Source of the DNA: Mytilus californianus
Taxonomy: Eukaryota > Mollusca > Bivalvia > Mytilida > Mytilidae
Direction of reading: 5' to 3'
NCBI RefSeq assembly: GCF_021869535.1
Contig: NW_026262581.1
Span: 113,674,771 to 113,738,770 of the forward strand
DNA length: 64,000 bases
A program made the translations under genes and the position numbers. Below are positions 37,601-47,699 of this stretch, piece after piece. Each line of letters begins with the position of its first letter. Within the stretch, counting starts at the first letter, position 1. The notes under the pieces are model-generated. The model worked only from the letters and a program-made list of their open reading frames with translations. It had not been told where the DNA came from and searched no databases.

Positions 37601-38911
37601 TTGAAGCATGAAATTATATAGTAAAGATGCTTTGGAATGTGCATGTTTAGAACTTAGTGATTATATCCAAGAACGTGTAACAACTTATGAAAAATAAAAG
37701 GAACCGAAGGCAAAGTCACACATTTATTTGCAAATATTTCCACAATGCGAAAAGTCATATCTGTTATTTAGATTACAAAACAATACATTGAATATTTTAA
37801 GACAGTTTTGCTCGTCCAAAATTATGACACAACCATAGGCATTTTGTTATCAAAAATAATAAATTTGATATTTAAACACCTTTTAGCGGAGAACAAAGTA
37901 TTACAGTCATCTGATAAGAAATAAAGTAGTATGTTTTGGCAAACGATTTAAGAATGAACTACTTTTTCTCTACCTTTTGCTATTGGGAATTTTGCCCTTG
38001 ATGTCTGTTTTCTGAACTTATTGACATGAACATTTATTATAGTATACGTAATAAAGGTTATTTAAGGAGTGTATTGATGTGTAATTCAACCGACTCACAA
38101 ACACAATAAAATCCAAAGGTTATAACTGTAATATAGGGCGACTCGATCGCAAACCCATTGTAGTTCGAAAGATTTTATATTCGGATGTGTAAACTGGAGC
38201 AACTCACTCACAAACTAAAATGAGTTCGAAAGTTTGTGAGTGAAAGGCCGAGTATACACATGAATAATATACCTTATCGTGTTTTGAGTGAGTCAGACGA
38301 GTTTAAAACCAATGAACTCCATTGCAATTTCCTTTATTACTTTAAATGATAAATGCACTAAAATTATATCCAGCTCAAAAAATTCATCAACACTTGCAAA
38401 ATCAGTTCACCTGTGTTAGAAGTTTATACCTGTGACGGTATTTATATAAACGTTTTTGTTAACAATGAATAAGACTGAGCATTCAACGATGGAACTATTT
38501 CACCATAATGCTTAAGATGTGACTCTGACTTTAGTTTTTGAGTGAAAATATTCTATACTTTAACCAAAGTAAGACAATATTTAATGTTTACTTGCAGATA
38601 TTCTTCACAATCAATCTGAGTTTACAAAGTGGAAATCCTTATCAAAACACGACAGAAAAATACTTCGTCGTCGGTATAGGCGACGGAAGAGGAGGAAACA
38701 CAAAAAGAGACACAAACTAAGAAAAAGGAAGAAGAAAAATGAAACAAGAAAAGAAAAACAAAGAAATAAAGATAAAAAGAGACATAAAAAGAAAAATAGA
38801 TTAAAAAATAAGCGAAAAAGGCGACTAATGCGACGAAAAGAAGCCTGGAAAGTTTTTTGTGGAAATGGAATCGTGTTTAATGATCTGAACTCTATTCCTT
38901 TACTGAACTAA
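25493..38911 (+). CDS. RSPO: R-spondin, secreted Wnt-signalling enhancer; five coding exons
   Basis: Joined exons: 25493-25676, 26626-26796, 34518-34667, 35374-35559, 38598-38911. They total 1005 nt, giving 334 residues. Predicted order: signal peptide (1 to about 50), furin-like repeat 1 (63-118), furin-like repeat 2 (119-168), thrombospondin type 1 repeat (170-230) and a Lys/Arg-rich tail (231-310) ending in a short less basic segment. Every intron is phase 1, so each domain is its own 1-1 exon, as I recall for vertebrate RSPO genes. In that family, repeat 1 binds ZNRF3/RNF43, repeat 2 binds LGR4/5/6, and the TSR and basic tail bind heparan sulphate; the complex removes the ligases and raises Frizzled levels. 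The protein is longer than vertebrate members (about 230-270) because of the tail and the N-terminus. The signal-peptide exon is the least certain part. Which of the four vertebrate paralogues it matches cannot be said. Confidence 0.93.
26626..26796 (+). CDS. RSPO: R-spondin exon 2: furin-like repeat 1
   Basis: Flanked by TATTTATTTCAG and ATA|GTAAGT. It encodes CSSGCIRCSEVNGCYKC, PRLFLYLARTGMRQTG and HCIHSCPKGYFG. The cysteine spacing matches the first RSPO furin-like repeat. The Arg and Gln that contact ZNRF3/RNF43 in human RSPO1 (R66 and Q71) appear conserved in LARTGMRQTG. The upstream in-frame ATG at 26544 is intronic. Confidence 0.95.
27330..27712 (+). repeat. Mussel ~0.5 kb dispersed repeat, long copy
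   Basis: Family blocks are seen in order: ATTTATAGTTTGTTCGTATG, the TAGGGGAATGGTTGGG block, GTGGTTGTCGTTTATT, GGCCGTTGGCTTTCTTG and the tail TCTCATTGGCAATCATACC. The next element starts directly after ACATCTCCTTAT. Confidence 0.75.
27713..28762 (+). mobile_element. Bivalve dispersed element with terminal AGGTCTTTCCAC hairpin
   Basis: The left end AGGTCTTTCCAC is followed within 10 bp by its inverted copy GTGGAAAGACCT. The right end repeats GTGGAAAGACCT and closes with a small hairpin AATTGTTC / GAACAATT. I recognise the interior blocks (AAGATGTCGCTTAGAGGTTT, CCGAATACTTTTCTGTGTAA) as a common bivalve repeat. Two internal segments with ACCGGAAGT / CGGAAGTGACC recur. The ORFs at 27887-28609 are repeat-derived. 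Confidence 0.72.
29013..29265 (+). pseudogene. Decayed retroelement ORF, C-terminal fragment
   Basis: The plus strand encodes RYDYPFPVINFPFLKGDVPL and, after at least two frameshifts, YARVFNNASDFN and LSQGFRYHKLLKIFTK. I recognise this order (NFPFL-GDVP, then RFAR..DFN, then GFRYHKL) from the C-terminal part of reverse-transcriptase-related proteins abundant in bivalves; the exact family is uncertain. The frame is broken, so it is a relic. A copy of the ~0.5 kb repeat follows about 330 bp downstream. Confidence 0.65.
29595..29955 (+). repeat. Mussel ~0.5 kb dispersed repeat, copy with tail
   Basis: Contains GAGGCCGTTAGTTTTCTCG, GGGCCTTTTATAGCTATC and the tail TCTCATTGGCAATCGTGTC. It begins with TTGGATGTATACTAATTGAT, a block also seen near 62925. 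Confidence 0.72.
30590..31015 (-). repeat. Mussel ~0.5 kb dispersed repeat, near full-length, reversed
   Basis: Read on the minus strand it runs from the AGGTTAGGGGAGGG block through GTCATTGGTCGTTGTC to the tail GGATAGTTGTTTCATTGGC. A poly(A) run interrupts it near 30800. Confidence 0.72.
31021..33570. other. Intronic AT-rich DNA without recognised features
   Basis: The only structure seen is a small tandem duplication at 33056-33110 (ATGACCATTTAGA..TAGTAGTCAT twice). No coding potential was recognised. Confidence 0.5.
33574..33620 (+). mobile_element. Half end of the TATGGTGG fold-back family
   Basis: TATGGTGGCCGGGTGCGACC followed by ATTACGCG closely matches the right end (reverse strand) of the complete element at 60899-61288. 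No matching opposite end was found nearby, so this is a truncated copy. Confidence 0.6.
33780..33895 (+). repeat. Mussel ~0.5 kb repeat, 3' fragment
   Basis: Blocks GTTGAAGGCCGTGTGGTGAC and GTGGATAGTTGTTTCATTGG, with a 7-10 bp insert (CTAGCGC) inside the usual tail. Confidence 0.7.
34518..34667 (+). CDS. RSPO: R-spondin exon 3: furin-like repeat 2
   Basis: Acceptor CTTTTTCAG and donor CTTG|GTAAT. The split codon with exon 2 makes AAA, giving CNKCQLEHCNACFSNSYC, then TQCKHPYISYRGRC and TESCPDGLYYANYSKDC. It aligns with the LGR-binding repeat. The first contact phenylalanine (F106 of RSPO1) is kept and the second (F110) is Tyr. NYS is a potential N-glycosylation site. The exon contains no ATG-started ORF of useful length. 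Confidence 0.95.
34668..35373. other. R-spondin intron 3
   Basis: AT-rich sequence with two short ORFs lacking domains; nothing else seen. Confidence 0.6.
35374..35559 (+). CDS. RSPO: R-spondin exon 4: thrombospondin type 1 repeat
   Basis: Acceptor CATGTATAG and donor GCAG|GTAATA. It encodes GPWSSWTPC (WxxW, a C-mannosylation-type motif), the RSPO-typical TCGFKYGITTRSREILEHPS, and a closing cysteine segment NRCCRMEMRHCA. The paired CC in that last segment is one more cysteine than I expect there. The ORF continues past the donor into the intron, which is not coding. Confidence 0.95.
35560..38597. other. R-spondin intron 4 (3.0 kb) with one palindrome
   Basis: Mostly unremarkable AT-rich DNA. 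At 38170-38275 a palindrome pairs CACTCACAAACT (38205-38216) with AGTTTGTGAGTG (38231-38242), with looser outer arms (TATTCGGATGTGTAAACT against AGTATACACATGAATA). It is probably a small MITE. Confidence 0.55.
38598..38911 (+). CDS. RSPO: R-spondin exon 5: basic C-terminal tail and stop
   Basis: Acceptor TTTACTTGCAG. It opens with ILHNQSEFTKWKSLSKH and continues with about 75 residues dominated by Lys and Arg (for example RRRYRRRKRRKHKKRHKLRK). It ends EAWKVFCGNGIVFNDLNSIP and a TAA at 38909-38911. Vertebrate RSPOs also end in a basic tail, but this one is longer and has a non-basic cap with a free cysteine. An overlapping ORF at 38538-38720 in another frame is a shadow. Confidence 0.88.
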
Positions 38912-41900
38912 TGGTCGCACCTTCAAAGTATTTCTTTATCACTCAACCAAATGAATCTGTCAAAACACAGTGGTCCCTAGTCGCAATCGGTCATTGTTAA
39001 ATTGAATTCTTCCCAGCCACCATTCATTGTTGAATTATGTTCTTTTGATGGGTTCTTATTTCAGTTTTGTGCCCAATGAAATTATAAAATTGTTATTTGA
39101 GATTTTCAGCATCAATGCAACACGATTTGTGCTTGAAAGTTCATTATAAGAACTGCACAACTAAATGAAACCGTTCTTATGCTGATTTACCAACTAATAC
39201 TACTGTATTTTCAAAAAGATAGATAAATAAATAAATGCGTAGAAAATCTTCAGATATTAATATTCTTGACAACTATTTTGTATAAGTTATCAATTAAAAT
39301 TTTTAATACTTTACGTCCTCAGAAACAAGTCAATAGAGAAACATATGTGAGAGTTTATAATTATTGCATATATCCTTACAATTACACCACTTCACTACAT
39401 ATGAAAATTTGAAGTGTTATCAGCTGATTAAAGCGTGTAAAATTTTGTGTTCAATTTATACGATTTTCTTCAATATAAATACCTTATATTTTTTAGTTCC
39501 TCTGGCTTTTCTGAGATTGATTGAATGCAAGAATGAATGAAAGAAAAATAGCAATCTTCAATGTTCACTTTGTCTTTCAATGTTGCAAACGACTATTTTA
39601 AATAATCTAGACAACACCACAGGTAATTGGTGTACAATTTGTATATTGGTAAAATATGAAATCGGGTCGCATACTTGTTTTAGCATTGTATATAATCTGA
39701 CATTATGTATATTTTGAACAGATTATGATTCATTGGATTCATTGACCGTTACAACACCAGGAGAAGGCCAGTGTTCTATTGACAACGGTTAACTGCAGTT
39801 TGTATTATGTGTATGTAAAAAAACGCAACATGTATACAGTTGGAAGTATTTAAACGGACAATGTATGAAAAGCATTTATGTTTGAAATTATAAACTATTG
39901 TACAGATTGTAGTCATTTTCGTATAACATTATGACTTGTGAGTTTTAATTTTTTAACATAAAAATGAAACTCATGACAACACTAATATGTTTAATCCTCC
40001 ATTTAAAATACTGATCTAGCTAGCAGAAATATCTTAAAAGTTTACAAGATTCATAAAATATACCATTGAAATTGATGACTGATGCTCTTTTAATAAGAGT
40101 TCTGCGGGACAATAATTTGTTCAGATTATATAGTTTGAGATGTTTCAGTGAATTCCGAATTACTTTTGTAGATTGGTTTCATTGCTTTAAGATCGAATAA
40201 TACAAATAACAAAAATGAGATTTACAATAAACATTTCGCATTCCATTAACACCATAAAGTATTGGTTCCAGTTTACAGTAATTATATTTAGGTTAAATTG
40301 AATTCAACATTGGTATCCAAGGATAGTTACTGTAGTAGTATGCGATAAAATTCCGAAAAAAAATATATTACAATTGAAGCTATCTATTTTGTCTTGTGAG
40401 TAAAATGAGATGTGCATGCAATTTGACAGCAATCAAAAAAAAAAAAAAAAAAACAACAATAAGATCCTATATATAGAGGTTAGCACAAAATAGACAAGTG
40501 TTTATATCGTATGCAAATTAAAACAAAAATATGTTTAGAAGCGACAACCAAAGAACAGCTACTTGCCTTTGGGGAGACACAATAACACGCTGGCTTCGTA
40601 AACTAGTTTTTTAGTACTTGATCCTCTAAATGCACAATAAACCTCAGTCTAGCATAAAACATGTAACTAAATAATGACAAAACTGTAAATAAAAAACATT
40701 ACAAACCAATTTGTTTGTTACTGATATATTTAACATTAAAGTCAACTTATTAAAGTTTTATACCTTACTTCAGTGATTGTTAGACTGTAAAGATTTTCTT
40801 CTAGCACACCTGGTTTACGATCGTTTTTTACTATCAAATATTGCAAAAAACAAAAATTCTAATGTGAATCTGATCCGATTGCACTTCTAGTATATACATT
40901 CACACTTCACAATAGTTGCATACTTTAGTTTTTTTGGATATTTTTTGAGACGTTTTGTTCTTCCTTCCGTCTTTTATATTCATTTAAGTGACATTTCAAT
41001 GACTTTTTTTGTTTAGTTTTTGTTTTCCCATTTCTTGGCTCCGAATGTACCTATACAAGTTCATAGAAACAGTTGCCATTCGTATTACATAAAAGATTTA
41101 TACATTTATTAAATGTTTTCTACATGTTTATTGTGCATATGTTCATGTGATAAAAATTGAAATTCAGAAGAACGAAATATTTGCATGTTTCCTTTAAGGA
41201 AATAATGTGAAAAAACTGATGTCTTTGTTAATCAATTTATTTTTGAGTCTTGGGTTGATGTCCCATTCACCTATACCCGACATCGCATTTTAATCATTAG
41301 TATTTTTCTCAGAATTACTGCACGTGACACAGTTATTGACAAAAATAATTTTTATGAATTTATTATGTTATTTATTTGTTTAAAACTTTATTACTTTTCT
41401 GTACTAATAAACTTGTCAGAAGTTTAATGTAAAAATGAAGAAAAAATCTGTTGTAAAAATTATGACGTAATATATTCATTGATATCTTACGAGTTCATTT
41501 TTTGTTGTTTAAATTTTTTAGGACGTTTTTAGTAGGGTAATAGATTAGGAAAACCTACAAAAATTTGAAAATCATTATTTTTATTCTACCAAAATTGTAA
41601 ACACAGTAAACTATCTATGAAATAAGGAAATACATCGCATGAATATTTCATTGTTTTGTTACGTCATAAATGATGAAATTAAAATAAATACATGTAATAA
41701 AAAATTGGGATAAACTATTAAATGCAATTTTCTTATATTGTTTGCAATCATAACATGTCTATCACATTTAAAAAAATCAAACTAGTTTACCAAATATGAA
41801 ATTAATTTGACTTTCCCTTATTCAAGTGGGCATGCAATTGTGCAGAAACTGCATTAAATTACAGGAATTCCTAAAATATGTATCTTTGACGATGTGATGT

Positions 41901-41960
41901 AAGGCCATATAACCATACATAATGAACAAAAACATATTTTTCTCTTTACTTATCTATTTC
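38912..41960. other. R-spondin 3' flank, no gene recognised
   Basis: AT-rich 3' UTR and intergenic sequence. A 19-base A run lies at 40435-40453. No ORF longer than 60 codons and no repeat structure was noted. Confidence 0.5.
39226..39231 (+). terminator. Possible R-spondin poly(A) signal
   Basis: AATAAA lies within a short ATAA run about 315 nt after the stop. Such hexamers are common in AT-rich DNA, so support is weak. Confidence 0.3.
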
Positions 41961-42468
41961 TATGGTGGCATACATCTGCCCCTACTTGTCACTTAATTAG
42001 CTAAATAAGTCGACTTGTCAGTTAATTTAGTCTACTTGTCACTTAGTTAAGTATACTTGTCAGATAATAAAATGAAACTGTTTTGTAGAAAATTAAAACA
42101 TCTTTTAGCGTTTTTCGTCCATTTCATGGCATGTAAAAACAGACTTCTATATTTTACAGTTGCACTTAACTAAGTGACAAGTAGACCTAATTAAGTGACA
42201 AGTAGACTTAATTAAGTGACAAGTAGACTTGTGTTATCTGACAAGTCGATTTGTGTATCTGACAAGTGTACTTGTGTATCTGACAAATTGACATGTACAT
42301 CTGACAAGTCGACTTGTGTATCTAAGTCGACTTGACAAATATATATACCGACTTGTCAGATACACAAGTCAACTTGTCATATACACAAGTACACTTGCCA
42401 GATACACAAATCGACTTGTCAGATAACACAAGTCTATTTGTCACTTAGTTAAGTGATATGCCACCATA
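41961..42468. mobile_element. Fold-back element, TATGGTGG termini, CTTGTCA-repeat core
   Basis: The ends are inverted: TATGGTGGCATA at the left and TATGCCACCATA at the right. The interior is built from short repeats in opposite orientations: CTACTTGTCACTTAATTAG type at the left, (TTAAGTGACAAGTAGAC)n and (GTGTATCTGACAAGTCGACT)n in the middle, and their reverse complements at the right. It has no coding capacity. The target duplication is obscured by the T run at the right end. Confidence 0.85.
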
Positions 42469-42659
42469 TTTTTTTTTTAAATTTCTATCTATCCGTAATC
42501 AACGCCCTTTCCCTTATTCAACTTAGATTTTGTTAATTATTCATAAAATGAACTTGACTATATTCAATACTTTCTGTAAGTTTTGTCTCAGTAAATCTTA
42601 AAAAAATGTACCAGTTCAGTAGAAAGTAGCTTTTATAATGGGATGTAACACATGATAAA

Positions 42660-43150
42660 AATAAAATAACACTTTATACATTTTATTCGTCCGAAGAGCT
42701 TTTCTGTTTGAAGAGCTGTATGACCAAAAGGAACCTAAAGATAGTAGACAAATCCATCCAAGGTTAACTGTCTGAGGAACCTTAGTTTCTTAATAATTTC
42801 TAAATTTTCAAACGGAAAATTTTGGAAAGGTATGTTATAATTCATGCCAGTACCGAAGCACTGACCATTTTGCTGATGATACTCTCGGGATAAATAGTCC
42901 TTCAGCAGCGATATCAACTAAGTGCTAGAAAAATGCTTTTTAAATCTGCATGCGTCCGAAGCACTTTTATTAACCTACATCAGGAACGCTCAAAACCACT
43001 CAAAACCAAATGTTTATAAAAGCCAAGGATGTGTAAGAACCGAAACATGTGAAAAGCTATATTACCAAAAGGGATCTAAACATAATAGCCAAATCCATCT
43101 AAGATTAACTTTGCCCGAGGGAGTTGGAATCTTAGTTTCTTTAAAATAAC
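42660..43150 (+). repeat. Two diverged copies of the GCGTCCGAAG bivalve repeat
   Basis: Shared blocks are GTCCGAAG-AGC/CAC-TTTT, ATCAGGAACGCTCAAA, CCAAATCCATCTAAG and GAGGGAGTTG. Further copies lie at 45080-45780, 47485-47695 and 52695-52875. The 60- and 75-codon ORFs are repeat-derived. Confidence 0.7.
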
Positions 43151-43539
43151 TTTTTTTTAAACAGACAATGTTAGACAAAATCACTGATGTTTTATTGATG
43201 TAATTATTCTATGTCCAGACAAATGCTATATGTATGTGTTCGTATAATTCACGAAATAGATATTGCAACGGAAAAATCCAAATATTGTTGACCGATACAT
43301 GTAATATATTGATTTAAAACTATGCAAACATTAAAAGTTTTCGTTTTATTGTGGTGTTTTTTTTTTTAATTTCTAATTTGATTTGATTCACGCTCATTGT
43401 CATAGGTTGGATGTGTCATGCATTACATCTAGTGGCAAGTATTTAATGCAGATATAGGACCAGGAGACATCAAACACAAAACGATTAGTGCCAAGCGGGT
43501 TAAATGAGATGAATTGTTTGAAATTTGAACTACAACTGG

Positions 43540-44245
43540 GACCTGATTGCTACACCGTAGCGAAATGTCCCCCGCCGCTGTGTAAAAACTCATCAAAGAT
43601 ACCAGGCTTATAATTTGGTACGCCAGACCAGCGTTTCGTCTCCATAAGACTCATCATTGACGCTCGAATCAAAACAGATGGAAGGTCAAATCAAATACGA
43701 AATTGAAGAGCATAAAAACCGAAAATTCCGAAAAGTTGTGCCTAATACGACGTAAGCAATCTATGTCTTGGGGAATACAAACCTTATTGTTTAGATCAAT
43801 TTAACACTTAATAAACAGTAAATTTACAGACAAATGAACCTATGAATGATAACTCATATTAACACAGAAGTACTGACTACTGTGGTTGTGATACCACCAG
43901 GGACGAAACGTCCACCAGCAGTGGCACCGACTCAGTGGTTGTTAAAACTCATCAAAGATACTAGGCTTATAATTTGGTACACCAAACGCGCGTTCTATCT
44001 ACATAAGACTCATCAGGGGCGCTCGAATCAAACAATTGGAAGGTCATATTAAGTTCGAAGTTGAAGAGCTTTATAATTCGAGCGTCACTGATGAGTCTTT
44101 TGTAGTCGAAACGCGCGTCTGGCGCAAATACAAAATTTCAATCCTGGTATCTATGATGAGTTTATTTATTAACCGAAAATCCCGAAAAGTTGTTCGAAAT
44201 ACGGCTAAGGCAATCTTTGCCTTGGGGCAGATAAACCTTAGTGTT
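43540..44245 (+). repeat. Bivalve repeat with AAGACTCATCA..GACGCTCGAATC, two copies
   Basis: Copies at about 43590-43790 and 43940-44230 share AAACTCATCAAAGATAC, AGGCTTATAATTTGGTAC and CCGAAAAGTTGT. The second copy carries an extra internal inverted-looking piece (TGATGAGTCTTTTGTAG) before the end. ORFs at 43846-44248 are by-products. Confidence 0.7.
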
Positions 44246-44249
44246 TAGA

Positions 44250-45060
44250 ATAACACAACAGTTTATAAAGAGTAAATTTACAGAAAATAAACATAATTTT
44301 ATAATGATGAATAAAAGGTGTGTCAGGAGGTTTCATTTCATACGAAGTATAAAATAGTCAAATCAAAGTATTATGTATGGTCAACTACACATAATGGTAA
44401 ACAAACCCACTAATTACGAGAGTTTTCTGTCAAACGTTCTCAGAGGAGTTGCGTTTATAAGCTATAAACTTTACAATACTAAAGAAATCGTTCTATGATT
44501 TCCGAAAAAAAATTTCGAATAAAATAAAAACGGTAAAATTTGGTAAACTACACATGAAGGCAAACAATCCAAGTAAGTATGAGAATTTTCTGTCAAACGG
44601 CTTCAGAGGGGTAGCGTTCACGAAAACGGACGGAGAGATATTATTACCATATCTTCTGCGGAGCAACGAGGCGAGTGACAAACTGTTTATATCTTATGTT
44701 TTGGCAAATATTATTTAACCATCAAATAAGTAATCTGAGGATTCCTAAACAAGTTTTTTGAAATATTACCATTACGTATATAAAAGAGAGACATAAATAA
44801 TAAAATATTTATGATATAGTTTTTTTTCAATATCACACCTCGTTTCAACCGTCAACCAATGTAATACCTCGGGATTACATTGATGTCTCGGGTAGAAACG
44901 GGTGTGACATTGGAACAGGCAGCTAAAATCCTTCATTTGAACAATTCTGAGTTATCAAATTTGTCAGATGATAATTCACCTGTCGTAAAAAAAATTCATA
45001 GCTACGTAATAGTATCATAATTATTTTTTTCTTATTGGTGTCGGATATTTAATCTCAAAA
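44250..45060. other. Gene-free stretch with a diverged direct repeat
   Basis: GAGAGTTTTCTGTCAAACG (44418) and GAGAATTTTCTGTCAAACGG (44580) lie in related ~150 bp segments, indicating an old tandem duplication. At 44835-44920 CACACCTCGTTTCAACCG faces CGGGTAGAAACGGGTGTGAC, a short imperfect palindrome. Confidence 0.55.
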
Positions 45061-45079
45061 GAATGAAAAAAAACAACAC

Positions 45080-45780
45080 GTTATACATTTCATGCGTCCG
45101 AAGCGCTTTTCTGGATTTACCTTCATCAGGAACGCTCAAAGCCGAATATTTGAAAGTCATGGATGTATAAGGACCGAAAACGTTGAAGAGCTTTAACCAA
45201 AAAGAACTTAAAAAAAATAGCCAAATCCATCTAAGGCAAACTTTGTCTAAGGGAGTTGAAAACTTTGATTATAATTTCAAAATATATTAACGGGCAATTT
45301 AATAAAATTTGTTATAAATCATGTCAGTACCGAAGTACTGACTGACTACTGAGCTGATGATAACCTCGGGGACTGATAGTCCACCAGCAGAGGTATCCAC
45401 TCAGTGCTGTAAAAAAATGAAAACAACACCTTATAAATTTCATGCGTCCGAAGTGCTTTTCTGGATTAACCTTCATCAGGAACGCTCAAAGCCGAATATT
45501 TGAAAGACATGGATGTATAAGAACTGAAAACGTTGAAGAGCTAAAACCAAAAAGGACTTTAAAAAAATAGCCAAATCCATCTAAGGCCGACTTTGCCTGA
45601 GGGAGTTGAAACCTTAGTTTCTTTATAATTTCAAAATTTATAAACGGGCAATTTAATAAAATTTGTTACAAATCATGTCAGTACCGAAGTACTGACTACT
45701 GAGCTGATGATACCCCGGGGACTTAAGAGTTCTCTGATGATATCAGTAGAGTGAGGTTTCATTGTTATTGTGCAGTCGCT
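45080..45780 (+). repeat. Tandem pair of GCGTCCGAAG bivalve repeats (~345 bp each)
   Basis: Two strongly similar units follow one another: GCGTCCGAAGCGCTTTTCTG, CTTCATCAGGAACGCTCAAA, GGGCAATTTAATAAAATTTG and GTCAGTACCGAAGTACTGAC appear in both. Confidence 0.85.
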
Positions 45781-46094
45781 TTTTCAAAGTACTGAACCAC
45801 GAGAAAATAAACAAACGATTTTTTAAAAAGAATTGAATACAATATTTATGTTTATATGACTTTTCAGATGAACTGTATGTTCTTATTAATGCATTGTTTC
45901 ATTTCCTTAATAACATTTAGGACTTAAAATGGAAATATAGCTCATTTTGGACAATGCCATGTCCTGAAATGGAGTATAGGATCACTTGACTGCCTGCATG
46001 GTTAGACCAAGGTCAAATCCACTTGAAAAATTTCACAAAAAATCAAAGCAAACGTCTTAAGTACCCCATTTGCTCAAGCACATTTCAACAGTTT

Positions 46095-46240
46095 TTATTT
46101 TCGAAAAATGTCTGTACAAAGTAGTCAGGAATATGGCAGTTGTTTTCCGCTTGTTCCGTTGATTGATAGCATTTGATTTTGTCAGTTTTTTATGGACTTC
46201 TCCTTTTTGAATTATCCTTGGAGTTCGATACTTTGTTTTA
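46095..46240 (+). repeat. Dispersed repeat with AGTCAGGAATATGGCAGTTG
   Basis: Second copy of the family at 24765-24895, ending ATTATCCTTGGAGTTCG. Confidence 0.65.
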
Positions 46241-46473
46241 CTTTTTTACGGTCACAGATTCTAAGACTTTTGTATGCAAGTTTCTAGATAATAAATCATT
46301 TTCAAGGACTCCATTTCGTTTATTTTGATACACATGAACTAATGTATGAGCCATATTGTCAGCTTTTCTGTCAAAACTTTTTAGTTTTATAGTTTATATT
46401 GTCTCGAAATGAAAGGGGTCGTACGGGAAGGCAGATTTCGTATCTTATGGGGAACAGGAAGATTTTAAATATT

Positions 46474-46735
46474 ATACCCCCGTTTTAAAAAAAATGGGGG
46501 TATACTGTTTTACCTCTGTCTGTCCATCCGTCCCATGAATATTTTTCGTCGCATTTTTCTCAGGAACTACATTACAAGGATTTCTGAAATTTGGTTTCAG
46601 GGTTTATATGAGTCAGCTATACTGTGTGATGCGTTTTCAGATTCATCACACAACAACTTCCTGTTTACCTTATACTTTTTTCGGGGCGGGGGTATCATTA
46701 GTGAGCAGTAGCTCACAGATTCACTTGGTTTTTTT
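46474..46735 (+). mobile_element. Bivalve dispersed element with TATACCCCC hairpin end
   Basis: It starts with a hairpin (TATACCCCCGTTTT..AAAATGGGGGTATA), continues with CTGTCTGTCCATCCGTCCC and CTCAGGAACTACATTACAAG, and ends GGGGGTATCATTAGTGAGCA then GTAGCTCACAG. I recognise it as a common bivalve repeat. The stretch at 46960-47200 (TATACCCGAAGAAAAGGTATA, TCTGTCCCATGAAC) looks like a decayed relative. Confidence 0.72.
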
Positions 46736-47484
46736 GCCTATAAATCCGTCTGAACTCTGTTTTTTTTAAAGACAGTTTTACTTGCTATCTTTCTCTATCT
46801 TTATTGTTCTTACACGTTCATATGATATAAGATAATATGACACCATATTGTGTATCGTTTTGATTGAAAGAAAGCTATATGTATAAATACCTCTAACTAA
46901 CCGAAATATGTGGTGGTCGATATTTCCTAATGAAATTATCCGACAGCAGAGTAAAAGGATTGTAACATGTTCATTCAGGCATTAATGGGTAGCAGGAGAA
47001 ATAGTTTATGTATTAGTAAGAATTCAACGGCTAAACTATACCCGAAGAAAAGGTATACTTCTCAACTTCTTCTGTCCCATGAACTTTTCGTTGAAATTTT
47101 CTTTTTGCAAGAAATACAAACCATAGCTTCCCGGAATTTGGCACCAAGTTCATGCGAGCATGCTTTACCATGTGAGGCATTTCAAATCCACTGCCCATAA
47201 ACTTTCTGTTTACCGTATTCTTATATATTCGTACACATTATGGTCATGTATAAAATTACAATTTAGAACTTCGTGATATTTAATATTAAGCTTCGTTTGA
47301 GCATGCGTTATGGTGTGAGATGTTTTCATATCTATCGCTCGTTAACTTAATGTTTTCTCATTTTTATGACGGGAGTTTCTCCATTTAAAAGTCCAAGACA
47401 GCTGACAATAGGGTCATACTATACCATGTTTTCCATTTCAATAAAAATATACGAAATCGGGTGCCTGAAAATGAATTTTTTATC

Positions 47485-47695
47485 CAGAAAAAAATGAAAG
47501 CACCACTTTATAAATTGCATGCGTCCGAGACGCTCTTCTGTATTTGCCTTCACCAATAACGCTCACAGCCGTATATTAGAAAGCAAAGGATATATAAGAA
47601 CCGAAACAGTTGAAGAGCTATCTGACCAAAAAGTACCTTAAATAATAGCAAAATCCATCTAAGGTCAACTTTGCCTGAGGGAGTTGAAACTTTAG
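47485..47695 (+). repeat. GCGTCCGA-type bivalve repeat, single copy
   Basis: GCATGCGTCCGAGACGC, CAAAATCCATCTAAGG and TGCCTGAGGGAGTTGAAAC identify the family seen at 45080. Confidence 0.72.
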
Positions 47696-47699
47696 TTAA

